Assembly: GCF_021295315.1 (NCBI RefSeq)
Contig: NZ_JAIMJA010000008.1
Coordinates: forward strand, 62,001 to 126,000
Direction of reading: 5' to 3'
Length of the DNA: 64,000 nucleotides
Source: Motilimonas cestriensis
GTDB lineage: Bacteria > Pseudomonadota > Gammaproteobacteria > Enterobacterales > CBDFNC01
The notes beneath the pieces were generated by a model. That model ran no database searches, was not told where the DNA came from, and worked only from the letters and a program-made list of their open reading frames with translations. The position numbers and the translations under genes are program-made. Positions 63,307 through 64,000 of this stretch are shown here, in pieces (the first letter of the stretch is position 1; the number at the start of each line of letters is the position of its first letter).

Positions 63307-64000
63307 TTAAGTTGATGAATTAATAGCGCCTTTTCTACGTTTCCGTTTTTTTTGTTGCGATAAACTAGGTAATAGAACTGCGATGACCAAGGTAAGAATA
63401 AAGTAGCAGGTGGTCGCCGGGGCTTGTAGTGGGAAATCAACCGAAATATGGATTAGCATGCCGATAATCGCCATGACGCAAGCTAGAGCAATACCTAGGA
63501 TAAGGGGATCTCTACGGGTAATAAATTGGTGAAAACTAATGGTTAAAGCAGCGAGCACCGCAACTCCCAATAATGCTGTGCCGATCACACCTGACTCGAA
63601 CAAAAACTGGATATATTCGTTGTGGGCATGATCGTAGAAAATGTAGATACTGTGCTCTATATAACGCTGAAATTCCGAATAAAAGCTGCCCGCGCCATAT
63701 CCGGTCCAAGGCTGTTGTACGATAGCGTTAAGTGCAAATTCAACAACATTATCGCGCGTTTCGGCATTGAGGCTGGTTTCAACTAATCGCTGCTTTACTT
63801 TTTCTAGGCCAAACCAAGTACTGACAATCAGGGTGTCGATAACAAAAATACTGCTAACTAAAATGTATAAGCTTTTCGGTTTGTCTTTATAAAAAAGCAG
63901 GAGCAGTAAAGAGCCAATAGAGAGGGCAGCAAAAAAAGCAGTGTTACCCATACGAGAGCGGGTTAGCACTAAAGCAATCACCATAATGACCAAGGCCATG
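63307..64000 (-). CDS. O-antigen ligase/polymerase (Wzy_C) family protein, N-terminus outside window
   Basis: The frame runs to the last base, so the start lies beyond the window. At least 230 residues are visible, with several membrane segments and the Wzy_C motif region HAHNEYIQFLFESGVIG, preceded by a periplasmic loop with GYGAGSFYSEF. The family attaches or polymerises O-antigen or other glycans on the periplasmic side; pilin glycosylation ligases also belong here. A basic tail KKRKRRKG ends the protein. Confidence 0.85.
   Translation of the reverse strand, partial: MALVIMVIALVLTRSRMGNTAFFAALSIGSLLLLLFYKDKPKSLYILVSSIFVIDTLIVSTWFGLEKVKQRLVETSLNAETRDNVVEFALNAIVQQPWTGYGAGSFYSEFQRYIEHSIYIFYDHAHNEYIQFLFESGVIGTALLGVAVLAALTISFHQFITRRDPLILGIALACVMAIIGMLIHISVDFPLQAPATTCYFILTLVIAVLLPSLSQQKKRKRRKGAINSST

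Overview
The window looks like chromosome of a marine-type gammaproteobacterium near the Alteromonadales/Vibrionales. The support is a MotX sodium-driven flagellar motor protein, a TonB2 cluster with the extra TtpC-type ExbB and DUF3450 proteins, crp-osmC-prkB-yheU-yheT synteny, rpsF-priB-rpsR-rplI, dnaB-alr, and an ilvBN operon behind a valine-rich leader peptide. I cannot assign a genus from sequence alone. No rRNA, tRNA, CRISPR array, phage or transposase gene was seen. MITE-like and REP-like palindromic repeats occur at about 1.8-2.0, 13.9-14.0 and 52.1-52.4 kb.

Layout. 0-1.8 kb: end of an amino-sugar operon (AgaA/NagA deacetylase and class II aldolase). 2-10 kb: DMT transporter, NlpC/P60 hydrolase, FAD oxidoreductase and a giant DUF2339 membrane protein. 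10.1-15.3 kb: Fur-box-preceded TonB2 energy-transduction operon. 15.3-20.1 kb: TPR protein, secreted alpha/beta hydrolase, then an unrecognised AAA ATPase / membrane protein / TPR-membrane protein operon. 20.5-26.4 kb: efpL, zinc-independent L31/L36 paralogues behind a Zur box, motX, rnr-rlmB, elaA. 26.4-36.4 kb: accessory redox/nitrogen-stress-like island (below). 36.7-45 kb: primosomal/ribosomal operon, crp region, grxA, carbonic anhydrase, cytochrome c. 45-52 kb: DMT transporter, small proteins, and anaerobic nrdDG behind FNR and paired NrdR sites. 52-58 kb: repeats, chrA, ilvBN with attenuator, GNAT and LysR genes. 58.6-64 kb: dnaB, alr, peroxiredoxin, cheX, zur, partial O-antigen ligase.

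Most interesting is 26.4-36.4 kb. Four transcription units there have exact GTTTCG-N3-CGAAAC inverted repeats in their promoter regions: DUF2024-hmp-yiiM on the minus strand, a divergent MarR-family regulator with four C-terminal cysteines, an Hcr-like flavin/2Fe-2S reductase plus secreted beta-propeller divergent from an AurF/CmlI-like diiron protein, and a thioredoxin-like/metal-binding-like/second DUF2024 operon. The strand also carries a natural fusion of a glutamine amidotransferase with a Tpx thiol peroxidase, and a Rof-like protein with an added domain. In two promoters an exact site and a degenerate site lie 53-54 bp apart, one on each side of the promoter. I infer a single regulon for nitrogen-oxide, N-hydroxyl or redox stress controlled by the MarR protein. 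The stimulus and biochemistry are not shown by the sequence.

Regulatory logic visible elsewhere: zur near the right end probably controls the rpmE2-rpmJ2 pair at 21 kb; a Fur box precedes the TonB2 genes; FNR plus NrdR sites precede nrdDG; the ilvB leader has a run of valine codons followed by an attenuator hairpin.
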